A stretch of 64,000 nucleotides of DNA from Streptomyces sp. NBC_01335. GTDB lineage: Bacteria > Actinomycetota > Actinomycetes > Streptomycetales > Streptomycetaceae. Position 1 is the stretch's first letter. Each line of letters begins with the position of its first letter. This document shows, piece after piece, positions 54,016-62,826 of this stretch. The notes below the pieces were generated by a model, which saw nothing but the letters and a program-made list of their open reading frames with translations, did no database searches and was not told the DNA's origin. The position numbers and the translations under genes were made by a program. The stretch is taken from contig NZ_CP108370.1 of the NCBI RefSeq assembly GCF_035953295.1, forward strand, positions 5,051,001 through 5,115,000, in the 5' to 3' direction.

Positions 54016-54954
54016 ATGAAAAAGCCTCTCGTCGCCGCGCTCCTGAGCGCCCTTCTCCTCGGCGCCGGCGCGGTGCCGGCTGTCGCCGCCACCGACACCG
54101 CCGGGGCGACCGCCTCGGAGGCGTCCGCGTCCGTGGTGTCCGTCGGCAAGTCCGCGCCCGCCGCCGGTGCGACTTCCGCGGCCCCGGCCGTCGCCGGTGC
54201 GAGGGCCGTCGCCGGTGTGCAGGCGGTCGGCTTCGCCGGCACCGTGGCGCTGAGCAACTGTTCCGGCTCCGTCGTCCGTACCCCCACCGCCCTGCCCACC
54301 GATCCCGCGCTGGTCCTCTCCAACGGCCACTGCCTGGAGACGGGCTTCCCGGCCGCCGGGCAGGTCATCGTGAACCGCGCGTCCACCCGGTCCTTCGCGC
54401 TGCTCAACGCGGCCGGTACCGGCGTCGGCACCCTGCGCGCCAGCAAGATCGCCTACGGCACGATGACCGACACCGACATCTCGCTCTACCAGCTCACCCG
54501 CACCTACGCCCAGATAGAGAGCAGCTACGGCATCAAGGCCCTGGAGCTCTCCGCCACCCACCCCGTCCAGGGCACCGCGATCACGGTCGCGTCCGGCTAC
54601 TGGAAGCGGACCTACTCCTGCGCCGTCGACGGCTTCGTCTACCGTCTCAAGGAAGGTGCGTGGACCTGGAAGGACTCGGTCCGCTACACCTCCGCCTGCC
54701 AGACCATCGGCGGCACCTCGGGCTCCCCGGTGATCGACAACGCGACCGGCAAGGTCGTCGCCGTCAACAACACCGGCAACGAGGACGGCGAGCAGTGCAC
54801 GGAGAACAACCCGTGCGAGGTCGACGCCAACGGCACGGTCACCGTGCGCCAGGGCATCAACTACGCCCAGGAGACCTATGGCATCGTGCCCTGCGTCGGC
54901 CCCGCCAGCGTGATCGACCTCACCCGCAGCGGCTGCACCCTGCCCAGGCCGTAA
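54016..54954 (+). CDS. Secreted trypsin-like serine protease
   Basis: 312 residues (ATG 54016 with GGAGGGG upstream). Sec signal MKKPLVAALLSALLLGAGAV with cleavage around AVA-A (residue 24). An Ala/Val-rich propeptide-like region runs to about 75. The catalytic triad is visible: His in VLSNGHCLE, Asp in MTDTDISLYQL and Ser in IGGTSGSPVIDN. Several Cys (NCSGS, HCLE, YSCAVD, SACQ, QCTENNPC, PCVG, GCTLP) suggest disulfides. Closest to the glutamyl-endopeptidase/V8-like S1 group; specificity not determined. Confidence 0.88.
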   Translation: MKKPLVAALLSALLLGAGAVPAVAATDTAGATASEASASVVSVGKSAPAAGATSAAPAVAGARAVAGVQAVGFAGTVALSNCSGSVVRTPTALPTDPALVLSNGHCLETGFPAAGQVIVNRASTRSFALLNAAGTGVGTLRASKIAYGTMTDTDISLYQLTRTYAQIESSYGIKALELSATHPVQGTAITVASGYWKRTYSCAVDGFVYRLKEGAWTWKDSVRYTSACQTIGGTSGSPVIDNATGKVVAVNNTGNEDGEQCTENNPCEVDANGTVTVRQGINYAQETYGIVPCVGPASVIDLTRSGCTLPRP

Positions 54955-54964
54955 GGCCGTCGGT

Positions 54965-55011
54965 GCCTTCCCGGGCCCCCGCACGGTCCGGGAAGCACGG
55001 CCGGGGAAGGC
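54965..55011. terminator. Hairpins between the protease and deacylase genes
   Basis: Alternative stems CTTCCCGG/CCGGGAAG (54967-54974 with 54988-54995) and GCCTTCCC/GGGAAGGC (54965-54972 with 55004-55011) between convergent genes. They are mutually exclusive. Confidence 0.55.
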
Positions 55012-55037
55012 GCACCCCGGGAGTGCGCGGCCCCGGG

Positions 55038-56654
55038 TCAGCGTGCGGTCGAGCGGACCGAGCGGCCCGCCAGCACTTGGGTCCTGCGGCCGTCCTCGAT
55101 GACGAACCGGCCGTCGATCAGCACGTGCGGGATGCCCACCGGAAGGGTTCGGGGCGCCTCGAAGGTCGAACCTGCCGCCACCGTCGAAGGATCGAAGAGT
55201 ACGAGGTCGGCGCGGTACCCGGCGCGGACCAGCCCCCGGTCCGCGAGGCGCAGCCGGGCCGCCGGGCGGGAGGTCAGGTGCGCCACGCACTCCTCCAGGG
55301 TGAGAACCCCCAACTCCCGCGCGTAACGCCCGAGATAGTGCGGGAAGGTGCCGTACGCGCGGGGGTGCGGCTTGTCGCCGCGCAGGATGCCGTCGCTGCC
55401 GCCGGTGTGCACGCGGTGGCGCATGATCCGCCGGACGTTCTCCTCGTGCCCCACGTGCTGGAGGATCGTGGAGCCGAGGCGGTCCTCGGTGAGCAGCCGC
55501 CGCGCGGTGGTCCACGGCTCCTCGGCGCGCTCCCGCGCCGAGCCGGCGACCGTGCGGCCCACGTACCCGGCGAGCGCGGGGGAGGTGACGCCGGAGATCT
55601 CGATGGTGTCCCAGTCGATCGGCACCCCGTGGCAGCCGTCCGATCCGGTGACCTCCAGGTCGTGGCGTATCCGCGCGGCGGTGGCGGGGTCGGCGAGCCG
55701 CGCCAGGGTCGCCTCCGGGCCGCCCTCGCTCGCCCAGCTCGGCAGCATCGCCACCAGCGTGGTGCACCCGGGGGTGTACGGGTACGTGTCCAGCGAGATG
55801 TCGGCGCCCTCGTCCAGCGCCCGGTCGAGCAGGTCGAGCAGTTCGGGCGCGCGGCCCTCGTTCACCCCGAAGTTCATGGTGGCGTGGGCGAGATGGAGGG
55901 CGCACCCCGCCTTCCGGGTGAGCCGCACCATCTCCTCGTACGCCTCCAGCGCACCCGCCCCGTACGAGCGGTGGTGCGGGCAGTAGTAACCGCCGTGGTC
56001 CGCCACCACCCGGCAGAGTTCCGTGAGTTCGGCGTCGTCCGCGTACATCCCGGGGGTGTAGGTCAGGCCGGACGACATGCCGACCGCGCCCTCCCGCATG
56101 CCCTGGGCGACGAGCCCGCGCATCCGGTCCAGTTCGGCCCCGGTCGCGGGGCGGTCCTCCCAGCCCACCGCGTACATCCGGACCGTGCCCTGCGGGACGA
56201 GGTAGGCGGCGTTGACGGCGATGCCCTCGCCGCCGAAGTTCCCGTCCAGCCGGTCGAGGTACTCGCCGACCGTGCGCCAGTCGAAGTCGACGTCCTCGCC
56301 GCCGCCGTTCCACCCGGCGATGGTCCGGCGGACCTCGGCGAGCGTGCGGTCGTCCACGGGGGCGTACGACAGGCCGTCCTGGCCCAGGACTTCGAGCGTG
56401 ACGCCCTGGGCGGCCTTCGCGCTGTGGTCGGGGTCGCGGAGCAGCGCGAGGTCGCTGTGGGCGTGCATGTCGATGAAGCCGGGAGCCAGCGCGAGGCCGT
56501 CCGCCTCCAGGGTGCGGCGGGCGGTCGGGCGCCGGCCCGGGGAGCCCTCCGGGTGGATCGCGGCGATCCGCCCGCCGTCGACGGCGACGTCCGCCCGGAA
56601 GGACGGGCCGCCACCGCCGTCGACGACACGCGCGTCGCGGATGACGAGGTCCAT
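55038..56654 (-). CDS. N-acyl-D-amino-acid deacylase (D-aminoacylase)
   Basis: 538 residues, amidohydrolase superfamily. Metal motif GFIDMHAHSDLALL near residue 60, then GQDGLSYAP, GMSSGLTYTPGMYAD, and CALHLAHATMNFG with metal His residues. HHRSYG and GSDGILRGDKPHPRAYGTFP near the C-terminus carry the catalytic Asp and the D-aminoacylase-specific block. It releases D-amino acids from N-acyl forms. Its stop-to-start position behind the D-serine deaminase-like gene (99 bases) supports one leftward operon for D-amino-acid use. The gap holds short CTTACGACG-type repeats. Confidence 0.93.
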   Translation of the reverse strand: MDLVIRDARVVDGGGGPSFRADVAVDGGRIAAIHPEGSPGRRPTARRTLEADGLALAPGFIDMHAHSDLALLRDPDHSAKAAQGVTLEVLGQDGLSYAPVDDRTLAEVRRTIAGWNGGGEDVDFDWRTVGEYLDRLDGNFGGEGIAVNAAYLVPQGTVRMYAVGWEDRPATGAELDRMRGLVAQGMREGAVGMSSGLTYTPGMYADDAELTELCRVVADHGGYYCPHHRSYGAGALEAYEEMVRLTRKAGCALHLAHATMNFGVNEGRAPELLDLLDRALDEGADISLDTYPYTPGCTTLVAMLPSWASEGGPEATLARLADPATAARIRHDLEVTGSDGCHGVPIDWDTIEISGVTSPALAGYVGRTVAGSARERAEEPWTTARRLLTEDRLGSTILQHVGHEENVRRIMRHRVHTGGSDGILRGDKPHPRAYGTFPHYLGRYARELGVLTLEECVAHLTSRPAARLRLADRGLVRAGYRADLVLFDPSTVAAGSTFEAPRTLPVGIPHVLIDGRFVIEDGRRTQVLAGRSVRSTAR

Positions 56655-56753
56655 GTGCGTTTCTCCCGGAGGTGGTTGGGGCTGTTCGTCGGCTCACGGC
56701 GGCTTACGACGCCTTGCGACGGCTTACGGCGGGTCGCGACGGAGTGCGGCGGC

Positions 56754-58115
56754 TCAGAAGTAGGTGCGCAGGTACTCCGTCACCGTGCCGTCCTCCCGCA
56801 CGACGGGGATGAGCTGCCACTTGTCGAAGGAGGTGCACGGGTGCGAGAGCCCCAGGCCGACCCAGTCGCCGACTTCGAGCCCGGTGCCCGGCTCGGTGGC
56901 CAGCCAGCCGTGCTGGTCGGAGAGGCCGGTGACGGTGATCCCGGTCGCCGGCCGCACCGAACCGTCCCGGGCCGAACGGACCACCTGGGCCTCGGGGAGG
57001 TGGAGGTCGTAGGCGGCGTCCCGCTTCCCCGCGTTGACGAACGCCTGGCCGTCGGTGGGGCGCGAGACGACCTGCGTCCACAGCCGGAAGGAGGGCCGCA
57101 ACTCTCCTTCCTCCGGTACCCGGTTGAAGGGAGTGAGGCTGCGGTACTGGCCGTCGTCGTGCGAGACGTACGCCCCCGAACGCAGCAACTTGCACACCGG
57201 GCGGCTCAGTTCGGGGATCTCGGCGAACATCTCGGCGACCACGTCGAACCAGGCGCTGCCGCCCGCGCTCACCAGAATCTCCTCGCCCCCGGAGAGTCCG
57301 TCGAACCGGCCCGCCTTGTCGAACTCCCCGGCGAACGCGACCAGTCGGCGCAGCCAGTCGCCGACCCGCTCGGTGGTGGCACCCGGCACCTCGCCCTCGT
57401 AACCGGCGACCCCGACCAGCCGCAGGGTGGACACGGCGGCGACCGCCTCCGCGACCGCCGCGCCCTCCGCCTCTGTGCGTACGCCGGTACGGGCCCCCTC
57501 GCCCGCGCCCAGCTCCACCACCACGTCCACCGCGCGGCGGGCGCCCGCAGCGCGCAGGGCCTCGTCCATCAGCTCGACCCCGCGCACCGAGTCGACGTAG
57601 ACGACGACGGTGAACTCCGGGTCCGCGTCCAGCTCGCGCGCCAGCCAGGTCAGCGCGACCGGGTCCACCACCTCGTTGGCGAGGAAGATCCGCCGGATGC
57701 CGTGGTCGCGGTAGACCCGGGCCTGGTGCGGTACGGCGGCGGTGATCCCCCAGGCGCCGTGGCGGAGTTGGCGGGCGAAGAGCTGCGGGGACATCGAGGT
57801 CTTGCCGTGCGGCGCGAAGGCCAGCCCGTGCCGCTCGGTGTACGTCTCCAGCAGCGCGAGGTTGGCGTCGAGGGACTCGGCGGAGAGCGTCAGCAGCGGG
57901 GTGGTGAACCCGCCGGAGAAGAGTTGCCGGGCCTCCGCGGCGAGAGCGCCCACGGTGAGCCCCTCGGCGTCCGGGGGCAGGCCCTTGAAGCGGGAGTCGA
58001 TCCGCTCGTCGGCGAGCGCGGCGGCATGCCGCTCCGCGACCGCCACCGCGTCCTCGGCCCCGCCGGTCGCCGTGGTGCCCGTCTTACCGCTTCCGGATGT
58101 CGCGTCGGCTGCCAT
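56754..58115 (-). CDS. D-serine deaminase-like PLP enzyme (alanine racemase N-terminal fold)
   Basis: 453 residues, AGGGGATC upstream of the ATG. Fold type III: the PLP Lys is in FAPHGKTSMSPQLF, followed by TAAVPHQARVYRDHGIRRIF. VVELGAGEGARTGVRT is the typical phosphate and substrate region. The C-terminal zinc-site pattern H-x-C is present in LGLSHPCTSFDKW, as in eukaryotic-type D-serine dehydratase and D-threonine aldolase. It is annotated in relatives as amino-acid deaminase. First gene of a leftward operon with the D-aminoacylase, behind a palindromic operator. Confidence 0.88.
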   Translation of the reverse strand: MAADATSGSGKTGTTATGGAEDAVAVAERHAAALADERIDSRFKGLPPDAEGLTVGALAAEARQLFSGGFTTPLLTLSAESLDANLALLETYTERHGLAFAPHGKTSMSPQLFARQLRHGAWGITAAVPHQARVYRDHGIRRIFLANEVVDPVALTWLARELDADPEFTVVVYVDSVRGVELMDEALRAAGARRAVDVVVELGAGEGARTGVRTEAEGAAVAEAVAAVSTLRLVGVAGYEGEVPGATTERVGDWLRRLVAFAGEFDKAGRFDGLSGGEEILVSAGGSAWFDVVAEMFAEIPELSRPVCKLLRSGAYVSHDDGQYRSLTPFNRVPEEGELRPSFRLWTQVVSRPTDGQAFVNAGKRDAAYDLHLPEAQVVRSARDGSVRPATGITVTGLSDQHGWLATEPGTGLEVGDWVGLGLSHPCTSFDKWQLIPVVREDGTVTEYLRTYF

Positions 58116-58145
58116 GCGGATCCCCTTTTCCCGGTTTCCCGGAGC

Positions 58146-58162
58146 GTTGCATCCTCTGCAAC
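58146..58162. promoter_or_regulatory. IclR-type operator in the divergent D-amino-acid promoter
   Basis: GTTGCA-TCCTC-TGCAAC is a perfect 6-5-6 inverted repeat, 31 bases upstream of the deaminase-like gene and between it and the divergent kinase-IclR operon. TTGCA-N5-TGCAA-like palindromes are common for IclR regulators in actinobacteria, and an IclR gene is in the divergent operon. Confidence 0.75.
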
Positions 58163-58284
58163 ACTCATTGCGTATGTCGCTCCAGGCTGTCTAACATCCG
58201 AGCCGACGCCGGGTCAACGACGAGCCGGCGCCGACGGCAGCCCCACAGACGGCGGCCGTGACCAGCGACCAGCGAGGAGCCCAG

Positions 58285-59553
58285 GTGTCCGGAACCGGAA
58301 CGGGAACGGGAACGGCCGGCCCCGCGGACGCCGGCGCTCATGAGCCCGCCCGCGCCGGTGCCCTTGAGCCCGACCGCGCCGCCGGTGCCTTCGAGCCCGC
58401 TCACGCCGGTGGCGGCGAGCCCGCTCACGCCGGTACCCCCGGCGCCGTCGAGGTCGTCTGCCTCGGCGAGTCGATGGTGACCTTCCACCCCACCGGGCCC
58501 GGCCGCCTCGCCGACGTACCCGGCTTCCTGCGCGGAATCGGCGGCGCCGAGTCCAACGTCGCCTGCGCCCTGGCCGGGGCCGGGCACCGGACGGCCTGGG
58601 TCGGCCGGGTCGGCGACGACGGCTTCGGCGACCACCTCGTCTCCGCCATCGCCGGACACGGCGTCGACACCTCCGTCGTGCACCGCGACCCCGACCGCCC
58701 CACCGGCGTCTACTTCCGCACCGCCGCCGACCGCGCCGACCCGGACCACGAGGTCGCCTACTACCGCGCCGGGTCCGCCGCCTCCGCGATGTCCCCGGCG
58801 AACGCCCCGTACGACACCCTCTTCGCCGGCCGCGTCCTCCACCTCACCGGTATCACCGCCGCGCTCTCCGCCGACTGTCTCGCGCTGATGCGCACGCTCA
58901 CCGCCCAGCGCCCCGGCAGGCCCCTGGTGTCCTTCGACATCAACCACCGCCCCCGCCTCTGGCGCGGACACCCCCAGGGCCCCGGGGTCCTGCGCGACCT
59001 GGCACGCGGCGCCGACGTGGTGTTCGTCGGCGAGGACGAGGCGGCGGAGGCCTGGGGCGTGCACGGACCCGAGGCCCTGCGCGCCGCCCTCCCGGAACCC
59101 GCCGTCCTCGTCGTCAAGCGCGGCGCGGACGGTGCGACGGTCCTCGCCCGCCCCGACTCCACCCCGCCCGGCGCGGCGACGGACGAGATCACCACGGTCC
59201 CGGCCCCCCGCGTGGACGTGGTCGCCGCCGTGGGCGCCGGCGACGCCTTCGCCGCCGGCTTCCTCTCCGCGACCCTGCGCGGCCTGCCCGTGCGCGACCG
59301 GATCCGCCACGGCCACCTGCTGGCCGCCGCCGTCCTCACCGTCCCCGGCGACCTCGCCCACCCCCCGGCCCGCGCCCACGCCGACCGGCTCGCCGCGCTG
59401 GACGACGACGCATGGGGGAGACTGCGACTCGGCCCCGGATGGACCGGACCCACCGGGACGGAGGCCACGGAGGCCACGGAGGCGGAGCGTACGGACGCGG
59501 GACGTACGGGAGCCGGGCGTCCGGGAGCGGCGGCGGAAGGAGTCACCGGATGA
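58285..59553 (+). CDS. PfkB-family sugar kinase (KdgK-like)
   Basis: 422 residues from GTG 58285 (GAGGAG five bases upstream; GTG 58258 has no ribosome site). The first 50 residues are an Ala/Gly/Pro/Glu repeat (GAHEPARAG, GALEPDRAA, GAFEPAHAG, GGGEPAHAG) encoded by imperfect 24-base DNA repeats. The kinase domain starts at VVCLGESMVTFHPTGPGRLA. The catalytic signature is VGAGDAFAAGFL, and GGAESNVACALAGAGHRTAW is typical. Most like 2-dehydro-3-deoxygluconate kinases. Its stop overlaps the IclR start as ATGA. Its association with D-amino-acid genes and RidA resembles loci for D-amino-acid or sugar-acid breakdown. Confidence 0.88.
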   Translation: MSGTGTGTGTAGPADAGAHEPARAGALEPDRAAGAFEPAHAGGGEPAHAGTPGAVEVVCLGESMVTFHPTGPGRLADVPGFLRGIGGAESNVACALAGAGHRTAWVGRVGDDGFGDHLVSAIAGHGVDTSVVHRDPDRPTGVYFRTAADRADPDHEVAYYRAGSAASAMSPANAPYDTLFAGRVLHLTGITAALSADCLALMRTLTAQRPGRPLVSFDINHRPRLWRGHPQGPGVLRDLARGADVVFVGEDEAAEAWGVHGPEALRAALPEPAVLVVKRGADGATVLARPDSTPPGAATDEITTVPAPRVDVVAAVGAGDAFAAGFLSATLRGLPVRDRIRHGHLLAAAVLTVPGDLAHPPARAHADRLAALDDDAWGRLRLGPGWTGPTGTEATEATEAERTDAGRTGAGRPGAAAEGVTG

Positions 59554-60344
59554 GCCAGACCGTCGACCGAGCGCTGAGCATCCTGCCGCTGCTCGCCGAG
59601 GGCCCCGCCGACCTGGGCCGCGTCGCCGACCGGCTCGGCGTCCACAAGTCCACGGCGCTGCGCCTGCTGCGGACCCTGCGTGAACACGGACTGGTCTACC
59701 GCCAGGAGGACCAGCGCTACCGCCTCGGAGCCCGCCTCTTCGCGCTCGCCCAGGAGGCCGTCGAGAACCTCGACGTCCGCGAGATCGCCCACCCGCACCT
59801 CGTGGAGCTCAACGAGAACTGCGGACACACCGTCCACCTCGCCGTGTACGAGGAGGGCGAGGTCCTCTACATCGACAAGGTCGACAGCCGCTACCCGGTC
59901 CGGATGTACTCGCGCATCGGCAAGACCGTCGCCATGTCCGTGGCCGCCGTCGCCAAGCTGCTCCTCGCCGACCTCCCCGAACCGGAGCGCCGGGCCGTCG
60001 CCGAACGGCTCGACTACCCCTCGTACACGCCCCGTTCGACGCCCAACGCCGCAGCCTTCCTCCGCGAACTCGCCACCGTCCGCGCCCAGGGCTGGGCCAC
60101 CGACCTCGGCGGCCACGAGGAGTCCATCAACTGCGTCGGCGCCCCCGTCCGGGGAGCCGACGGACGCGTGGTCGCCGCGATGTCGGTCTCCGCGCCGAAC
60201 GTCCTGGTGACCGCCGAGGAACTGCTCGCCCTGCTGCCCCTGCTGCGCCGCACCGCCGACACCATCAGCCGCGAGTACTCGGGCACGGCCGTGCCCGCCG
60301 TGTCCGCAGCACCTGCCGCACTCGATACGAACACCGCACCGTAG
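59550..60344 (+). CDS. IclR-family transcriptional regulator
   Basis: 264 residues, ATGA overlap with the kinase. N-terminal winged helix (RALSILPLLAEGPADLGRVA, DRLGVHKSTALRLLRTLREH), then the IclR effector domain (about 80-245): ENCGHTVHLAVYEEGEVLYI, RIGKTVAMSVAAVAKLLLAD and GGHEESINCVGAPVRGADG, the typical effector pocket. It probably binds the GTTGCA palindrome at 58146 and controls both divergent operons (inference). RidA is encoded 11 bases downstream. Confidence 0.94.
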   Translation: MSQTVDRALSILPLLAEGPADLGRVADRLGVHKSTALRLLRTLREHGLVYRQEDQRYRLGARLFALAQEAVENLDVREIAHPHLVELNENCGHTVHLAVYEEGEVLYIDKVDSRYPVRMYSRIGKTVAMSVAAVAKLLLADLPEPERRAVAERLDYPSYTPRSTPNAAAFLRELATVRAQGWATDLGGHEESINCVGAPVRGADGRVVAAMSVSAPNVLVTAEELLALLPLLRRTADTISREYSGTAVPAVSAAPAALDTNTAP

Positions 60345-60355
60345 AAGGACGATCC

Positions 60356-60766
60356 ATGACCGAGAAGACCGCTCTCACCCCCAGCACCCACACCACCCCG
60401 CCCGCGAAGTTCTCGCACGGGGTGAAGAAGGGGAACATCCTCCAGGTGGCCGGCCAGGTCGGCTTCCTCCCCGCCGTGGACGGCCAGGCCCCGACCCCGG
60501 CCGGTCCCACCCTCCGTGAGCAGACTCTCCAGACCTTCGCCAACGTCAAGGCGATCCTGGAGGAGGGTGGCGCGAGCTGGGACGACGTGATGATGATGCG
60601 CGTCTACCTCACGGACGTGGACCACTTCGCCGAGATGAACGAGATCTACAACGCGTACTTCGAGGAGCAGGGCCTCAAGGCCCCCGCCGCCGCGCGCACC
60701 ACGGTCTACGTCGGCCTGCCCAAGGGCCTGCTCATCGAGATCGACGCGCTCGCCGTACTCGGCTGA
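60356..60766 (+). CDS. ridA: RidA-family reactive-imine deaminase
   Basis: 136 residues, AGAAGGA upstream. RidA/YjgF pattern: LQVAGQVGFLPA, TLQTFANVKAILEEGGASWD, MMMRVYLTDVDHFAEMNEIY, and ARTTVYVGLPKGLLIEIDAL with the conserved Arg that binds the carboxylate. RidA hydrolyses 2-aminoacrylate and similar imines released by PLP dehydratases, which fits the D-serine deaminase-like enzyme encoded in the same locus. Likely the last gene of the kinase-IclR operon. Confidence 0.93.
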   Translation: MTEKTALTPSTHTTPPAKFSHGVKKGNILQVAGQVGFLPAVDGQAPTPAGPTLREQTLQTFANVKAILEEGGASWDDVMMMRVYLTDVDHFAEMNEIYNAYFEEQGLKAPAAARTTVYVGLPKGLLIEIDALAVLG

Positions 60767-60818
60767 GCCCGCGCGTCCCGCCGTTCTCGGCCGGGCCCGC
60801 GCACCCCTGCCGTACCTC

Positions 60819-60864
60819 CACCGCTCCTCCGGAGACGCCGAAAAGCGCCACCGGGGGAGCGGTG
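60819..60864. terminator. Terminator between ridA and the chitinase gene
   Basis: CACCGCTCC-T-CCGG (60819-60832) pairs with CCGG-G-GGAGCGGTG (60851-60864), 14 bp including one G-T pair, between convergent genes. Confidence 0.75.
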
Positions 60865-60940
60865 ACGCCTTTCGACGGTGTGGCTCCGGCCGTCGGCTCA
60901 CGGCCGGTTGTTCACGGCCGGTCGCCGGTGGCCGGTCCGG

Positions 60941-62671
60941 TTACGGCAGCGCGTGGACGCTCGCGCCGACCGCGCTCGACCAGGCGTTGCCCGCGGTGGC
61001 GTCCCAGTTGGTGGACCAGGTCATCGCGCCGCGCAGCGTCGGGTAGGTCTTGGACGGCTTGAACGAACCGCAGTTGGTGCCCTTGGCCAGGCAGTCGAGC
61101 GCGGCGCTCACGATCGACGGGGCGACGTAACCACTGCCCGCGCCCCGGGTCGAGGCGGGAACGCCGAGGCCGACCTGCGAGGCGTCGAGTCCGCCCTCCA
61201 GCTGGATGCAGGCGAGCGCGGTGAGGAAGTCCACCGAACCCTGCGAGTAGACCTTGCCGTCGCAGCCGAGCATCGAACCGCTGTTGTAGTACTGCATGTT
61301 GACGACGGTCAGGATGTCCTTGACGTTGAGCGCCGTCTTGAAGTACTCGCCGGACGTCGACTGCATGTCGATGGTCTGCGGGGCCATCGTGATGACCAGA
61401 CCCGAGCCCGCCTTGGTGGAGAGCGAGCGCAACGCCTTCGACATGTAGGTGGAGTTGAGGCCGTTCTCCAGGTCGATGTCGACGCCGTTGAAGCCGTACG
61501 TCTGCATCAGGGAGTAGACCGAGTCGGCGAAGGCGGTGGCGGAGGCGTCGCTGTTGACCGCGACCGCGCCCTTCTCGCCGCCGACCGAGATGATGACGTT
61601 CTTCCCGGCGGCCTGCTTCGCCTTGATGTCGGCCTTGAACTGGTCGACCGTGTAGCCGTTCAGACCGGCCGAGTCCAGCGTGAAGGAGACCGCGCCCGGC
61701 GTGGACGTGGCGTCCGCGAAGGAGACCGCGATGATGTCGTAGGCGGCCGGCACGTCACTGAGCTTCTGGACGGTCGCGCCGTTGTTGAAGTTCTGCCAGT
61801 AGCCGGTCACCGCGTGCTTCGGCACCGTGGTCGACGGGGGCGGGTTCGTGGTGCCCGAGGTGGACGTACGGACGCTGAGCGCGGCCGACTTGGCCGACTC
61901 GCCCGCCGCGTTGGTCGCGCTGACCGCGAAGGAGTACGCGGTGTCGGCGGAGAGCCCCGAGATGGTCGCCGAGGTCCCGGTCGAGGTGGTGGCCTTCGCG
62001 CCGTCCTTGTAGACGGTGTAACCGGTGGCCCCGGAGACGGAGTTCCAGGCGAGCGACACGGAGGACGAGGTCTTGGAGCCCGAGGTGAGACCCGCCGGAG
62101 TGGCCGGGACCGTCGGGGCGGGGTCGGTGCCACCGCCGCCGTCCGGGCCGGTGACCGCGAAGTCGTCCGCGTAGTAGGCGGGCTGGCCGTACCAGCCGTG
62201 GGTGTAGACGGTGACCGAGGTGGTGGAGGCACCCGTCGTGAAGCTCGTGGCGAGCTGCGTCCAGCTCGTGGCGCTCGGCGTCCAGGTGGAGACGTCCGTG
62301 GTGCCGGTGCCGCTCACGCCGAGGTAGACGTAACTGCCCTGCACCCAGGAGGAGAGCGAGTACGTCGAGTTGGGCTTCACCGCGACGGTCTGGCTGCACT
62401 GGGCGTTGTCCAGCCCGGCGGGGGTCGCCTTGAGCGCGGCGGAGCCGCCGTGCACGGGCGAGGAGACGGTGGCTCCGCTGCCGCCCGTACAGGTCCAGTT
62501 GGTCAGGCCCGACTCGAAGCCTGCGTTCTTGGCCACGTTGACGTCGGCGGCCTCCGCGCTGCTCACCATGCCGGTGAGGGTCAGCGCGCCCGCCGCGACG
62601 ACCGCCATGGCGGCGCCGAGCGCGGGACGGGTGTGGGGCCTTCGGTGCCTGCTGCCTGCGGTGCGTTCCAC
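60941..62671 (-). CDS. Secreted GH18 chitinase with carbohydrate-binding and fibronectin III domains
   Basis: 576 residues from a GTG (GGAGGATG upstream). A long Sec signal ends near SSAEA-A (residue 41). A CBM-like beta-sandwich (about 45-180: KNAGFESGLTNWTCTGG, SYVYLGVSGTG) is followed by a fibronectin III domain (about 190-275) and a Pro/Thr linker. The GH18 barrel (about 285-575) begins VTGYWQNFNNG and has the catalytic DxxDxDxE as FNGVDIDLENG and the Tyr block NMQYYNSG. It cleaves chitin to chitooligosaccharides outside the cell. A DasR-type element overlaps its promoter. Confidence 0.94.
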   Translation of the reverse strand: MERTAGSRHRRPHTRPALGAAMAVVAAGALTLTGMVSSAEAADVNVAKNAGFESGLTNWTCTGGSGATVSSPVHGGSAALKATPAGLDNAQCSQTVAVKPNSTYSLSSWVQGSYVYLGVSGTGTTDVSTWTPSATSWTQLATSFTTGASTTSVTVYTHGWYGQPAYYADDFAVTGPDGGGGTDPAPTVPATPAGLTSGSKTSSSVSLAWNSVSGATGYTVYKDGAKATTSTGTSATISGLSADTAYSFAVSATNAAGESAKSAALSVRTSTSGTTNPPPSTTVPKHAVTGYWQNFNNGATVQKLSDVPAAYDIIAVSFADATSTPGAVSFTLDSAGLNGYTVDQFKADIKAKQAAGKNVIISVGGEKGAVAVNSDASATAFADSVYSLMQTYGFNGVDIDLENGLNSTYMSKALRSLSTKAGSGLVITMAPQTIDMQSTSGEYFKTALNVKDILTVVNMQYYNSGSMLGCDGKVYSQGSVDFLTALACIQLEGGLDASQVGLGVPASTRGAGSGYVAPSIVSAALDCLAKGTNCGSFKPSKTYPTLRGAMTWSTNWDATAGNAWSSAVGASVHALP

Positions 62672-62799
62672 TGCATCCTCCGGGGGGAGTCGGGGTGGTG
62701 GCGGGGGTGCGCCGGGGGGTCCGTGCGGGTCCGTGCGGTTATGCGTGGGTGTCGCCGCGGGAGGGCGACGGGAGGACGGTGGCCACCGCTGGCCGATAA

Positions 62800-62826
62800 A
62801 CTGGTCCAGACCAATCGACTTGTCAA
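62800..62826 (-). promoter_or_regulatory. Chitinase promoter with DasR-responsive element
   Basis: ACTGGTCCAGACCAAT (62800-62815) matches the dre consensus ACTGGTCTAGACCACT with three differences, and the central TGGTCCAGACCA is nearly palindromic. On the minus strand TTGACA (62821-62826) is a perfect -35, and the dre lies in the spacer, so DasR should block transcription until glucosamine phosphates accumulate. Confidence 0.75.

Noticed and set aside
53979..58343. A very long open frame (over 1400 codons) on the plus strand
   Set aside because: It runs opposite the D-aminoacylase and deaminase genes and has Arg/Val/Gly-rich shadow composition with no domain. It results from codon bias in GC-rich DNA.
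54016..62671. Recent horizontal transfer of the protease to chitinase region
   Set aside because: Codon use, start codons and regulatory sites look like the rest of the chromosome. No mobile genes or repeats border it.
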